Assembly (NCBI GenBank): GCA_039925145.1
Contig: JBDSZL010000088.1
Location: forward strand, 65,335 to 129,334
Length of the DNA: 64,000 nucleotides
From: JBDSZL01 sp039925145
Lineage (GTDB): Bacteria; Acidobacteriota; Vicinamibacteria; Vicinamibacterales; SCN-69-37
Reading direction: 5' to 3'
Shown: piece by piece, positions 26,209-35,519 of the stretch
Layout: each line of letters starts with the position of its first letter
Numbering within the stretch: the first letter of the stretch is position 1
Translations under genes and position numbers: made by a program
Notes under the pieces: model-generated
What the model was told of the DNA's origin: nothing
The model's database searches: none
The model's input: only the letters and a program-made list of their open reading frames with translations

Positions 26209-27239
26209 GGCTTACGAACGTCCGGCATCGCGACCCCCGCGGCCGCGAACCTCGCGTGCAGCCGCTTGATCAGCTCGTGCTTGACGATGAACTGATCGAC
26301 GAATCCCTGCACGCGGGCGCCCACCGAAAACTTGACGCCCGTGTCGGTGAACCCGTTGAACCTCACGGCCGGCGCGGCCGTGAGCACCCCGCCGGGCACA
26401 TCTTTGATGACCTCGGTCGCCACCTCGATCGCGAGTCTTTCCACCACCGCCAGGTCGTTGGCGTACGACACGGTGACGTCCACGCCAATCCCCATCTCGG
26501 GCACGGGCAGCGTGAAGTTCGTGACGATGGCCTGCGCAAGTTTGCTGTTCGGCACCTCGACGATGTTACCGGCCAGCTGGCGGAGCCGTGTCGACCGCCA
26601 GTTGAAATCGAGCAGGTAGCCTTCGGCGCCCGAGTCGAGACGGATGTAGTCGCCAATGCGGATGTTGCCGGCCAGTGACACCGATAGCCCTGCGAAGAAG
26701 TTCGACAGCGGGTCCTGGAGGGCGAGCGCGACCGCCAGACCGCCGACGCCCAGGACCGTCAGCGCCGCCGTGATGTCGTAGCCGAAGGATCGGACGATGA
26801 CCAGAATCCCGAGGCCGACGATGACGATGCGAACGACGTTCTGGGTGAGCCCGGAGACCGGGACTGGAGAGCGCGGCCCATACGAGACCACCACCCGCGT
26901 CGCGATCGCCGCGAGTGCAAAGGTGACCGATGCCACGCCAACGGCCGAGAGCATGCGGACGGCCGCGTCTTCGTGGATCCGCGTGAGGTGCCAGAAGTCC
27001 AGCGAGAGGTAGAGGCCGACGAGCAGGCTCCAGAGCGGGACGCGCCGACGCAGTTCCCGGACGAGGACCTCGTCGTTGACCATCGACGTTCGAGCGGCAA
27101 GTCGGCCGAGCCGCGGGAGCGCCACGGCGCGGATCGCCTGTCCCACCAGGTAGGCGCCGGCCACGGTGAGCAGTGAAAATAGCAGCTGCGTCGCCCAGGC
27201 CGGCCAGCGCCCCATCAGGGCCATCAAATCGGATTTCAA
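26205..27239 (-). CDS. MscS-family mechanosensitive ion channel
   Basis: A 344-residue small-conductance mechanosensitive channel. It has about four or five membrane segments. The pore-lining helix region reads LTVLGVGGLAVALALQDPLSNFFAG, matching MscS TM3, and GDYIRLDSGAEGYLLDFNWRSTRL is the beta domain. VEVPNSKLAQAIVTNF is the conserved signature. The start is a TTG at 27239 with GGAG upstream; an ATG at 27224 is the alternative. It overlaps the SMP-30 gene by 4 nt, which looks like operon packing rather than shared function. Confidence 0.92.
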   Translation of the reverse strand: MKSDLMALMGRWPAWATQLLFSLLTVAGAYLVGQAIRAVALPRLGRLAARTSMVNDEVLVRELRRRVPLWSLLVGLYLSLDFWHLTRIHEDAAVRMLSAVGVASVTFALAAIATRVVVSYGPRSPVPVSGLTQNVVRIVIVGLGILVIVRSFGYDITAALTVLGVGGLAVALALQDPLSNFFAGLSVSLAGNIRIGDYIRLDSGAEGYLLDFNWRSTRLRQLAGNIVEVPNSKLAQAIVTNFTLPVPEMGIGVDVTVSYANDLAVVERLAIEVATEVIKDVPGGVLTAAPAVRFNGFTDTGVKFSVGARVQGFVDQFIVKHELIKRLHARFAAAGVAMPDVRKP

Positions 27240-27364
27240 TTCTGTGTCACTCCGCCCTGATCCTGACCTGCCCGCCTCAGGACATCAAGCGAGCGACAGA
27301 CAACGCCTGCAAAAATTGACAGATACCGAAGGAACCGGAGCGTGCGGCCGATAAGCCCAGGGAC

Positions 27365-30238
27365 ATGTCCGTCGCCCTGCCCTCACCCGAGGTGGTTCTC
27401 GGGCCGACCGCCGACCGCGAGCCGAGCCCGCGCGACGTGCTGGCGCTGAGATTCCATCGAAGCGCGGCGACGCTCGCGATCGTCGTGGCCGTCGTGGGCC
27501 TGGTCACGCTCGTGGGGTGGTTGTTCCATCTGCCAGCCCTGGTCGGTGTCTCGCCCGGATTAGTCCCCATGAAGGCCAATGCGGGATTGGTCCTGGTGCT
27601 GACCGGCGTGGCGCTCTGGCTGTACCGTTTGCCCGAGCTGTCGCCCCGAGCGCTCACCATTCTGCGCGTGTGCACGGGCCTGGCGATTGGTCTGTCGGTC
27701 CTGACCCTGATCGAGCACACCACGGGTTGGAATCTGCGCATCGACCAGTTGATCGCGGCCGATCCCCACGCGCTGGGAGGAGCCCCTGGCCGGATGGCAT
27801 GGCTGACCGCTACCTGCGGGGTCCTCATCAACACCGCAATGCTCGTCAGCCTCTTCGGGCTGCCCTATGGGGTGGCCCAGTCTCTGGTCGGCACGACCGT
27901 GCTGCTGACCACCCTCAACACCGTCGGATACTTTCTGACGTCCACCGCGGCAAGCGCCGACCCCGCGGGGCCGTATCACAGCGACATGGCGGTACAGGCG
28001 GCCATCAGCGTGCTCCTGGCCTGCCTCGCGTTCTTCTTCGCTCGACCGACGCGCGGCCTGATGGAAGCCGTGATCGATCCCGGGCCCGGCGGGATGGTCA
28101 TCCGGCACCTGCTGCCGGTCGTGTTCGTGCTTCCATTGCTGCTCGCGTGGGTGTCGTGGCAGGGCGTCGTGGCCCACGCCTACGATCCGGCGTTCGCCAT
28201 CGCGCTGGTCATCACCCTCACGATCATCGTGCTCGGTATCGCGGTGTGGGTTGGCGGGCGGGTGCTGCGCCGCTACGAGAACAAGCGCGTGGTTGCCGAG
28301 GCGGAACGCCAGGAGAGTGAAGACCGGCTGCGTCGCGCGGTCTCCGGCGCCCCGGTCCCGATGGTCATTCACAACGGCGATCACATCCTGCACATGAGCC
28401 GCGGCTGGGCCGAGGTATCGGGCTATACGGTCGAGGACACGCCGACGCTGTCGGCGTGGGTGGGCCGCGCGCAGCCCGAGCAAGCGGCGACCGTCAACGA
28501 TTATCTGGCCGCGATCGCCACGGCGACCGACACGATCAGCAGCGGCGAGCAGCGCGTGGTGGCACGCGACGGCAGCGAGCGCATCTGGGAGTTCTCGACC
28601 ACGCCGGTGGGCACGCAGGGGGACGCGGGCCGGGTGTTCGTCTCCATGGCGGCCGACGTCACGGCGCGCAAGCGGGCCGAACGCGAGCTGCGGCGCCTCA
28701 ACGAAGAGCTCGAGCAGCGCATCTCCGACCGGACCGCCGAACTGATCCTGGCCAACGACGTGCTGAAGCGGCAGTCCGATCAGCTGAAGGAACAGGCGAC
28801 GCTGCTCGATCTCGTGCGCGACGGCATTCTCGTGCGCGATCTGCGCGGCACGATCATCTACTGGTCGGCTGGGGCCGTGGCCATGTACGGCTGGGACATG
28901 GCGCTCGCGCTCGGCAAGGTCTCGCACGAGCTGCTCAAGGCAGAGTACGGCCGGCCGCTCGCCGAAATCGAAGCGCAGGTCATGAGCGCGGGGTTCTGGG
29001 AGGGCGAGGTCGTGCACACGACACGCAGCGGTGCGCGCATCCCGGTCGAGAGTCGCTGGACGCTGACGCGAACCGAGCGCGGCGCGCCAGAGGGATTTCT
29101 CGAGGTGAACCGAGACATCACAGGACGCAAGCAGGCGCAGGATTCGCTCCGCGACAGCCAGGTGCGGTTTCGCGCGGTCGCCGAGACGGCCAGCGAGGGC
29201 ATCATCTCGGTCGACCGCAAAGGCATCATCCAGTACTGGAATCCCGGCGCCGAACGCCTGTTCGATCGCCCCGCCGCCGAGGCCGTCGGCCAGCCGCTGT
29301 CGCTGGCGCTGCCCGATCCGTCGCTGAATCCGTATCGCCAGCTCGCCTCGGACCATCCGCGGGCCGCCACGTTCGAGTCGGTTGGACAGCGGAGGAACGG
29401 CAAGACGTTTCCCCTCGAACTGTCCGTCACCTCCTGGAGCAACACCCAGGGCGACAAGTTCTTTACCTGCATCGTGCGCGACATCACGGCACACAAGGCG
29501 TCGGAACGCGCACTGCAGGACAAGGCACAGGAACTGGCCAGGTCGAACGAGGAACTGCAGCAGTTTGCGTACGTCGCGTCGCACGACCTGCAAGAGCCGC
29601 TTCGCATGGTGGCCAACTACACGCAGCTGCTGGGACGCCGCTACAAGGACAAGCTGGATGCCGACGCGAATGAGTTCATCGAGTTCGCGGTCGACGGCGC
29701 CAAGCGCATGCAGGATCTCATTCACGACCTGTTGGAGTACGCGCGTGTCGGGACCGGCGGTCGCGAGTTCAGACCCGTTCCCGCCGACAGAATGGCGGCG
29801 GCCGCCATCGCCAATCTCGCGAGCGCCATCGACGACCTCCACGCCGAAGTCATTCTCGATCCACTCCCCACGTTGAACTGCGACGAGGTGCAGTTGTCGC
29901 AGGTGTTCCAGAATCTGATTGCCAACGGCATCAAGTTCCATCGCGCCGACGCCCGTCCGCTGGTCCGTGTGTCGGCCGCCCGCAGTAATGGCGGATGGCT
30001 TCTCACCGTGACCGACAATGGCATCGGCATCGAAGCGCGCTATTTCGACCGCATCTTCCAGATGTTTCAACGTTTGCACGCGCGGGCCGATTATCCAGGC
30101 ACGGGCATCGGTCTCTCGCTGTCGAAGAAGATCATCGAGCGGCACGGAGGACACATCAGCGTGACGTCCCAGCCCGGGTCAGGCACGACGTTCTCCTTTA
30201 CAATTCCCGATGGGGTGCCCCCGTCGCCTGAGTCCTGA
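27365..30238 (+). CDS. Membrane multi-PAS sensor histidine kinase
   Basis: A 957-residue sensor kinase. The N-terminal 300 residues hold about eight membrane segments with no known sensory domain. Three PAS domains follow (about 320-440, 475-600 and 605-715), separated by coiled coils (ELRRLNEELEQRI). The HisKA domain has VASHDLQEPLRMV with the phospho-acceptor His740. The ATPase domain has N-box NLIANGIKFH, DNGIGIE, GTGIGLSLSKKI and GSGTTF. The kinase core resembles bacteriophytochrome-type kinases. Its stop overlaps the next receiver gene by 1 nt, naming the likely partner. The signal is unknown. Confidence 0.92.
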   Translation: MSVALPSPEVVLGPTADREPSPRDVLALRFHRSAATLAIVVAVVGLVTLVGWLFHLPALVGVSPGLVPMKANAGLVLVLTGVALWLYRLPELSPRALTILRVCTGLAIGLSVLTLIEHTTGWNLRIDQLIAADPHALGGAPGRMAWLTATCGVLINTAMLVSLFGLPYGVAQSLVGTTVLLTTLNTVGYFLTSTAASADPAGPYHSDMAVQAAISVLLACLAFFFARPTRGLMEAVIDPGPGGMVIRHLLPVVFVLPLLLAWVSWQGVVAHAYDPAFAIALVITLTIIVLGIAVWVGGRVLRRYENKRVVAEAERQESEDRLRRAVSGAPVPMVIHNGDHILHMSRGWAEVSGYTVEDTPTLSAWVGRAQPEQAATVNDYLAAIATATDTISSGEQRVVARDGSERIWEFSTTPVGTQGDAGRVFVSMAADVTARKRAERELRRLNEELEQRISDRTAELILANDVLKRQSDQLKEQATLLDLVRDGILVRDLRGTIIYWSAGAVAMYGWDMALALGKVSHELLKAEYGRPLAEIEAQVMSAGFWEGEVVHTTRSGARIPVESRWTLTRTERGAPEGFLEVNRDITGRKQAQDSLRDSQVRFRAVAETASEGIISVDRKGIIQYWNPGAERLFDRPAAEAVGQPLSLALPDPSLNPYRQLASDHPRAATFESVGQRRNGKTFPLELSVTSWSNTQGDKFFTCIVRDITAHKASERALQDKAQELARSNEELQQFAYVASHDLQEPLRMVANYTQLLGRRYKDKLDADANEFIEFAVDGAKRMQDLIHDLLEYARVGTGGREFRPVPADRMAAAAIANLASAIDDLHAEVILDPLPTLNCDEVQLSQVFQNLIANGIKFHRADARPLVRVSAARSNGGWLLTVTDNGIGIEARYFDRIFQMFQRLHARADYPGTGIGLSLSKKIIERHGGHISVTSQPGSGTTFSFTIPDGVPPSPES

Positions 30239-30669
30239 TGAAACCCATTGATATCCTCCTCGTCGAAGACAACCCAGGCGATGCCAGGCTGACCCGTGAG
30301 GCGCTGGCCCTGAGCAAGATCAGGAACACGCTGCACTATGCGCGCGACGGCGAGCAGGCCATGCTGTTTCTGAGGCACCAGGGCGAATTCCATTCAAGTC
30401 CCTCTCCCGATCTCGTGCTGCTCGATCTGAATCTGCCGCGCCGCGACGGACGCGAAGTGCTGGACGAGATCAAGCGCGATCCGCTCCTCAAGCACATCCC
30501 TGTCGTCATCCTCACCTCGTCGCAGGCGGAAGAAGACATCCTGCGGAGCTACCGGCTGCACGCCAACTGCTTCATCACCAAGCCGGTCGACCTCGAACAG
30601 CTGGCCAAGGTCGTTCAGGGCATCGAGCAGTTCTGGTTCACGCTCGTCAAGCTGCCGCCGGAGGTGTGA
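30238..30669 (+). CDS. Rcp1-like single-domain response regulator
   Basis: A 143-residue stand-alone receiver. The acidic pocket is in ILLVEDNPGDARL, the phospho-acceptor is Asp63 in LVLLDLNLPRRDG, Thr/Ser follow in VILTSS, and the Lys is in FITKPVD. The 'NPGD' pocket and the C-terminal WF motif are typical of Rcp1-type partners of phytochrome-like kinases. It has no output domain, so it may relay phosphate or act on a partner. It overlaps the kinase gene (TGATG) and lies 1 nt before the receiver-GGDEF gene. Confidence 0.92.
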   Translation: MKPIDILLVEDNPGDARLTREALALSKIRNTLHYARDGEQAMLFLRHQGEFHSSPSPDLVLLDLNLPRRDGREVLDEIKRDPLLKHIPVVILTSSQAEEDILRSYRLHANCFITKPVDLEQLAKVVQGIEQFWFTLVKLPPEV

Positions 30670-30670
30670 C

Positions 30671-31552
30671 GTGCTAGACGAGCGAACGCGCGTCCTGCTT
30701 GTCGAAGACAACCCCGGCGATGTGAGATTCGTCAGGGAACTGCTGCGCGAGGATGGCCTCGAGCTCCAGGTGAGCCATGTGTCGACCGTTCGCGAGGCCA
30801 TCGAACATCTGTCTGCCGAGAAGCTCGACACCGACGCGGTGCTGCTCGATCTCAGTCTGCCCGATGAGACCGGACTGAATACCGTCCGCCGCATCGTCAG
30901 CGTGGCGCGTGAAGCCGTGGTCGTCGTGATGACCGGTGACGGCGACGAAGAGCTGGGGCTGCGCGCCATGGAAGCCGGCGCGCAGGACTACCTCGTGAAG
31001 TCGCAGGTGACCGCGCCACTCCTGCGCCGCGCGCTGCGATTTGCGCTCGGGCGGCAGTTTGCCCGGCGCCAGATGCAGCATACCGACGACCTGACGCACC
31101 TCAGCAACCGGCGCGGCTTCCTGCTGCTGGCCGAACAGCAGATCAAAGTGGCGCGACGGCAGAAGCAGCCCTTTCTGGTGCTGTTCATGGACCTCGACCA
31201 GCTGAAGCGCGTGAACGACACGTTCGGCCACGCCGAGGGCAACCGCGCGCTGGTAGAAGCCGCCGAGGTCCTTCGCGGGAGCTTCCGGCAGAGCGACCTG
31301 CTCGCGCGGTACGGCGGCGACGAGTTCGCCGCTCTGTCGCTGTGCTCCGGTCCGTCGGACGCCGAGGTCGTCCGCGCGAGGCTCGACACGGTGCTCGCGC
31401 GCATCAACGGCAATCCCGACCGCGCCTACCCTCTCGGCTTCAGCGTGGGCATGGTCACATGTCTCGCGGACGAACCAGCGAACATCGAGCAACTGCTCGA
31501 GCGGGCCGACACGCTGATGTACCTCGAAAAGAAGCGCAAGGCGATGCGGTAG
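30671..31552 (+). CDS. Receiver-GGDEF diguanylate cyclase
   Basis: A 293-residue response regulator that would make c-di-GMP on phosphorylation. The receiver domain (about residues 5-120) has Asp60 in VLLDLSLPDETG and Lys in DYLVKSQV. The GGDEF domain (about 135-290) has RYGGDEF at about 213-219 with an I-site RQSD just upstream, and DDLTHLSNRRGF at its start. The GTG start has GGAGG upstream and lies 1 nt after the Rcp1-like gene. The three genes form one signalling operon that probably ends in c-di-GMP output. Confidence 0.93.
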   Translation: MLDERTRVLLVEDNPGDVRFVRELLREDGLELQVSHVSTVREAIEHLSAEKLDTDAVLLDLSLPDETGLNTVRRIVSVAREAVVVVMTGDGDEELGLRAMEAGAQDYLVKSQVTAPLLRRALRFALGRQFARRQMQHTDDLTHLSNRRGFLLLAEQQIKVARRQKQPFLVLFMDLDQLKRVNDTFGHAEGNRALVEAAEVLRGSFRQSDLLARYGGDEFAALSLCSGPSDAEVVRARLDTVLARINGNPDRAYPLGFSVGMVTCLADEPANIEQLLERADTLMYLEKKRKAMR

Positions 31553-31659
31553 GGTCGCCCGCCCCGGGTGACGCTGTCGAGAACTTCGGCGAAACCGTCG
31601 TCGGCGCCGTACTCGGGCCTCTCAAAACCATCGGACGATGAGAACCGGTCCCTATGCTG

Positions 31660-33285
31660 CTACGCGACGCGCCCCGCCCGCAGTTTCGCAATCGCGCGGG
31701 CTTCGATCTGCCGTACGCGCTCGCGCGAGATCGCCAGACGGCGGCCGACCTCCTCGAGCGTGTGCTCGCGGTCGCCGAGCCCGTAGTGCAGCCTCAGCAC
31801 TTCGCGCTCGCGTTCGCCGAGCGGCGCCATCGCGCGCTCCACTTCCGCGGCCATGTCACCCCGGATGGCCGCATCCTCGGGCGATTCGGCGAGCGTATTG
31901 GCCACCAGATCGCCGACGTCGGCGTCCTGGCCTTCGCCGAGTGGCGCGTCCAGGGACACCGGCTGACGCCCCGCGGACAGCAGCAACTCGACCTTGGCCA
32001 CCGGCACCTTCATGCGGTCGGCAATCTCGGCGGGTGTGGGATCGCGGTCGAGCTCGCGGGCGAGGTTCTCGCGCTCGCGGCGCAACTGCGTGAGCGACTC
32101 GAAGATGTGCACCGGCAGCCGGATGGTACGGCCGTAGTCGGCAATCGCGCGGGTGATGCCTTGGCGAACCCACCAGGTGGCGTACGTGGAAAACTTGAAG
32201 CCGCGCTGATACTGGAAACGGTCGACCGCCTTCATCAGGCCGATGTTGCCTTCTTGAATCAGGTCCAGCAGCGAGAGGCCGCGATTCATGTAGCGGCGGG
32301 CGATCGACACGACAAGCCGCAGGTTGGCCTCGAGCAGATGCCGCCTGGCTTCGTTCAGCTCGCGATCGCGTTCGCGAATCACTTCGAGCCGGCTCAAGTA
32401 GCTCCGAAGCGTCAGACCGGTCTTCTGTTCCAGGGCACGCAGTACTTCATCGCGCTCGGGGCCGGACGCGAGGCGCTCGGCGGCTTCAAAGGCCTTTCCC
32501 TGCTCCTCGAGCGCGCCTTTGATTTGATCGATCAGCGACGGCCGTATGGGCACGGTTCGCAGGGCCGTCGACACCTTCCGCTCCGCCTCGTCAATCTCCC
32601 GCGCGAGCAGCTGGCGCTCCGAGGGGCCGGCCGCATCGTTGGTTTCGGCGCGCCACCGGGCGATGCACCGCTGCAATCGACGCATGCGATCGAACGTGCG
32701 CAGCACCGGGGCAATGACCTCGGGCTTCAGCTCGCCGCCATCCGGCAGCAGAATGAGCTCGGCCGCAGGCGTGTTGCCGCGGCGAATGCCAGCGGCCAGG
32801 CTCCACAGCGTGTCGAGCGCGCACGGGACGACCGCGAGCGAGCCGAGCAGCTCGGCACGCGACTCCTCGATGCGGCGCGCGATGTCGCGTTCCTGGGGAG
32901 CGGTGAGCAGCGCGCGCTTTCCGACACTGTTGAGGTAGACACGCACGAGGTCGACGTCGTCGCCGTGGTCGGCCGCGGCGGCGTCAGAAGTCTCGGCCGC
33001 GGACAAGTCGAGGCCGTCGTCCTTTTCCTCGTCCTCCAGTTCACCATCGTCGCCCGCGATCGCCTGAACCTCGAGCGCCTCCGGCTCTTCCTCGGCGAGC
33101 AACTGGGAAGGCGAGGCGGCGTGCGTGCGCTCCACGGTTTCGTCATCGCCGAGCGGAATCAGGCCGTGCGCGTGAGCGCGCTCGCGCCAGTCGAGAACCT
33201 GCTGGTTGCGCTCGGGCTCGTGCCAGTCGATGAGCGAGCGGCTCCGCCGGCCCGCCTTCTTGCCCGTTGGCTCTCGTTTGGCCAT
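31660..33285 (-). CDS. rpoD: RNA polymerase sigma factor, RpoD family
   Basis: A 541-residue sigma-70 protein. Region 1.2 begins at VRVYLNSVGKRALLT (about residue 113). Region 2 contains ANLRLVVSIARRYMNRG, LDLIQEGNIGLMKAVDRF and STYATWWVRQGITRAI. The 2.4/3.0 segment has GRTIRLPVHIFE. Region 4 ends with LEEVGRRLAISRERVRQIEARAIAKLR. Before region 1.2 is an acidic stretch without a clear region 1.1; a non-conserved insertion (about 145-305) precedes region 2. It could be the housekeeping sigma or a close paralogue. GGAGG precedes the ATG. Confidence 0.9.
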   Translation of the reverse strand: MAKREPTGKKAGRRSRSLIDWHEPERNQQVLDWRERAHAHGLIPLGDDETVERTHAASPSQLLAEEEPEALEVQAIAGDDGELEDEEKDDGLDLSAAETSDAAAADHGDDVDLVRVYLNSVGKRALLTAPQERDIARRIEESRAELLGSLAVVPCALDTLWSLAAGIRRGNTPAAELILLPDGGELKPEVIAPVLRTFDRMRRLQRCIARWRAETNDAAGPSERQLLAREIDEAERKVSTALRTVPIRPSLIDQIKGALEEQGKAFEAAERLASGPERDEVLRALEQKTGLTLRSYLSRLEVIRERDRELNEARRHLLEANLRLVVSIARRYMNRGLSLLDLIQEGNIGLMKAVDRFQYQRGFKFSTYATWWVRQGITRAIADYGRTIRLPVHIFESLTQLRRERENLARELDRDPTPAEIADRMKVPVAKVELLLSAGRQPVSLDAPLGEGQDADVGDLVANTLAESPEDAAIRGDMAAEVERAMAPLGEREREVLRLHYGLGDREHTLEEVGRRLAISRERVRQIEARAIAKLRAGRVA

Positions 33286-33426
33286 GCAGATCCTCCGGGA
33301 TCAATATCTCGCAAAAGCAGGGCCAAGGGAGATGAGGAAAGGAATGAGTGTCAGAACGCGCAGGTGTGTCGCTCGATGCCAGTTCTGCCCGATCGCGCTG
33401 GCGGGTGAGGTGCGAAGCGCGTGAGC

Positions 33427-35397
33427 TTACTGCAGATCAGGCGCGAGATAGCCATCTTCAGCCTGCACCGCGAGGCCTTCGCGAGTGGGGCGGATCTCGA
33501 CGTGGCGCCAGGCGCCGTCGTGAGTTGAGTTGGTCGAGGTGTAGCTCAGCACGTATCGGCGGCGCAGGTTCTCGAGGATGCGTCGATACTCCCCATCAAG
33601 GGAGGTCACAGCCTCCGGAAAATACGCTTCACCGGACGACGACGTGGCCAGCCGCTCGAGCGTCGCGCGATCGACCTTGGGACCAAGGCCTATCGCGTAC
33701 ACCGTGGTGCCCACCGCCTGGAGTGTCGTCAGCACATCGTCCAGGGTGTGGATGCTGCCCGGTGCGGTGCCCGGATTGTTCTCGTCGCGGCCGTCGGTCA
33801 GAACGACGATGGCGGTCCGCCCCTCCACCTTCTTCAGGCGGGCCACACTCTCGGACAGCGCGTCGTACAGGGCCGTGCCTCCGCTCGCATGGTACTGGTC
33901 CACCGCGCGCAGGATCCACTCGCGCACCGCGGACAGGTCCTGCACCAGCTCGGGCCGATCGGCGAACAGCATCACCCCGACATGGTCCTTCCCGGGCAAC
34001 TGACGGGCAAAGCTTCGGGCAGCGGCGGTCACCGCGGGCGCGTCGTTCTTCATGCTCCCGCTCTGGTCCAACACCAGCATGATCGACACCGGCGTCAACG
34101 CTTCTTCGAAACCGACGATCTTCTGTTCGACCCCGTCCTCGAACACTGCGAAGTCGTCGGGCGTGACATCCAGGTGCTGCCGGGTCAGATCGCGAACCGT
34201 CAGCTCGACCTGATGCTGAATGGGCGGGGGCGCCGGCGCCTTGTAGCCAGACCGCACCGTCACGATGTTCCTGGGATTGGAGGTCGTGACGGTAATCGAT
34301 CGCCACGTGCCATCGGGCTTCTGATTCGTTGGCGTGTAGGTGAGGGCGTAGCGCTGCTGGACGTCGGCGGCAATCAGACCGTGCACGTCGCTCAATTGAA
34401 ATTCCCGTGCGGGAAAGAACGCCCGACCTCCCGTGTCGGCGGCGAGCCGTTTCAGCAGGTCTTCACCTTTCAATGAGATGCCGGCCACACCGCCCACGCC
34501 GATCACGTACACCGTGGCCCGGCTCGCCCTGACGGCGGCCAGTGCCTCGTCGAACGAGATAGCGCTGTTCTCGTCGTACCCGTCGGTGACGAGCACAATC
34601 ACGTGCCGGGCGTCGCCACCGTTGAGCTGCTTTGCCGCGCTGGTGAGGCAGTCCAGAATCGCTGTGCCGCCTTTGGCCTGAATACTCTGGATGGCGCCGG
34701 CAATCGTCTCTCGATCCTTCGTCGGCCCCGTGATTGTTCCCAGCGTGAGGGTGAACGGCACCACAATCACCTCGTCATTCGGCCGCAGGTGCAGCGGCAG
34801 TTGCTGCGCGGCGTCGCGGACGAAGTCCATGCGGCGCGACATGCTCTGGCTGCCGTCAATCAGCAGCGTGTACACCGCAGGCACGGTGTCCACGGCCCCG
34901 AGCTCCGTCGTCTGTGGCACGCCGTCCTCGAACACCTGGAAATCCGAGAGGCCGAGGCCGTTGACCGGCCGCCCCCCAGGCTCGCGTACGGATGGCTCGA
35001 GGAGCACGCTCGAGACCTGCGCGCGCGCGGTGACCTCGAGTGGCTTCAGGTCGATCAGGTCGCTCGCGGTGGCGCCCGATGAATCGGCCACTTGCACGAC
35101 AATCTGTCGAGGGGCCAGAGGATTCTCGTCCAGCCATTCGACGGCATAGGGCGCACCGTCCTTGTCCTCGCCGACGAGTTTGCCATCCACGAAGAACTGG
35201 ACCGGACTGAGCGTGGTACCGGCGGTAGAGGTGATACGCGCGACGATGCGGATGGGGCCCGTCATGCCGGTTCGTCCGAGGGGCGATGTGATCTGGACAG
35301 CGAGGGTCTGGGATCTGACTGGCGCTTGCCCCATCAGGCGCGAAGGGGCGACCGACCCCACAGCGACAAGCGAAACGAGGAGAAGCAACCACCGCAT
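33427..35397 (-). CDS. Secreted protein with two VWFA-related domains
   Basis: A 656-residue exported protein with a signal peptide (about residues 1-25). It has two consecutive von Willebrand factor A domains of the acidobacterial VWFA-related type. Both MIDAS motifs are intact: DGSQSMS (first domain) and DQSGSMK (second domain). Each domain is preceded by an 'F-x-V-F-E-D-G-V' linker (FQVFEDGVPQ, FAVFEDGVEQ) and followed by RYVLSY/RYALTY, so the protein is an internal duplication. The ATG at 35397 begins the signal peptide; one at 35442 is possible. Function is unknown, with metal-dependent protein binding inferred. Confidence 0.88.
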   Translation of the reverse strand: MRWLLLLVSLVAVGSVAPSRLMGQAPVRSQTLAVQITSPLGRTGMTGPIRIVARITSTAGTTLSPVQFFVDGKLVGEDKDGAPYAVEWLDENPLAPRQIVVQVADSSGATASDLIDLKPLEVTARAQVSSVLLEPSVREPGGRPVNGLGLSDFQVFEDGVPQTTELGAVDTVPAVYTLLIDGSQSMSRRMDFVRDAAQQLPLHLRPNDEVIVVPFTLTLGTITGPTKDRETIAGAIQSIQAKGGTAILDCLTSAAKQLNGGDARHVIVLVTDGYDENSAISFDEALAAVRASRATVYVIGVGGVAGISLKGEDLLKRLAADTGGRAFFPAREFQLSDVHGLIAADVQQRYALTYTPTNQKPDGTWRSITVTTSNPRNIVTVRSGYKAPAPPPIQHQVELTVRDLTRQHLDVTPDDFAVFEDGVEQKIVGFEEALTPVSIMLVLDQSGSMKNDAPAVTAAARSFARQLPGKDHVGVMLFADRPELVQDLSAVREWILRAVDQYHASGGTALYDALSESVARLKKVEGRTAIVVLTDGRDENNPGTAPGSIHTLDDVLTTLQAVGTTVYAIGLGPKVDRATLERLATSSSGEAYFPEAVTSLDGEYRRILENLRRRYVLSYTSTNSTHDGAWRHVEIRPTREGLAVQAEDGYLAPDLQ

Positions 35398-35519
35398 AGC
35401 GCGAGAATCAGGCCGGCCTGAGATCGAACCGACCACTCGCATCGTAGCAGGCGCACAGCCGCCACGAAGGCCGCAACGCTCTGCCGATGAGGGCGCCAGC
35501 GCATCCCCGCCGACCGTGG

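Noticed and set aside
27560..30154. An 864-codon minus-strand frame opposite the histidine kinase
   Set aside because: Composition (His, Arg, Gly, Val rich) and lack of motifs mark it as a mirror of the kinase gene.
31654..33408. A long plus-strand frame opposite the sigma factor gene
   Set aside because: It is fully antisense to an unmistakable RpoD-family gene with a good ribosome-binding site.
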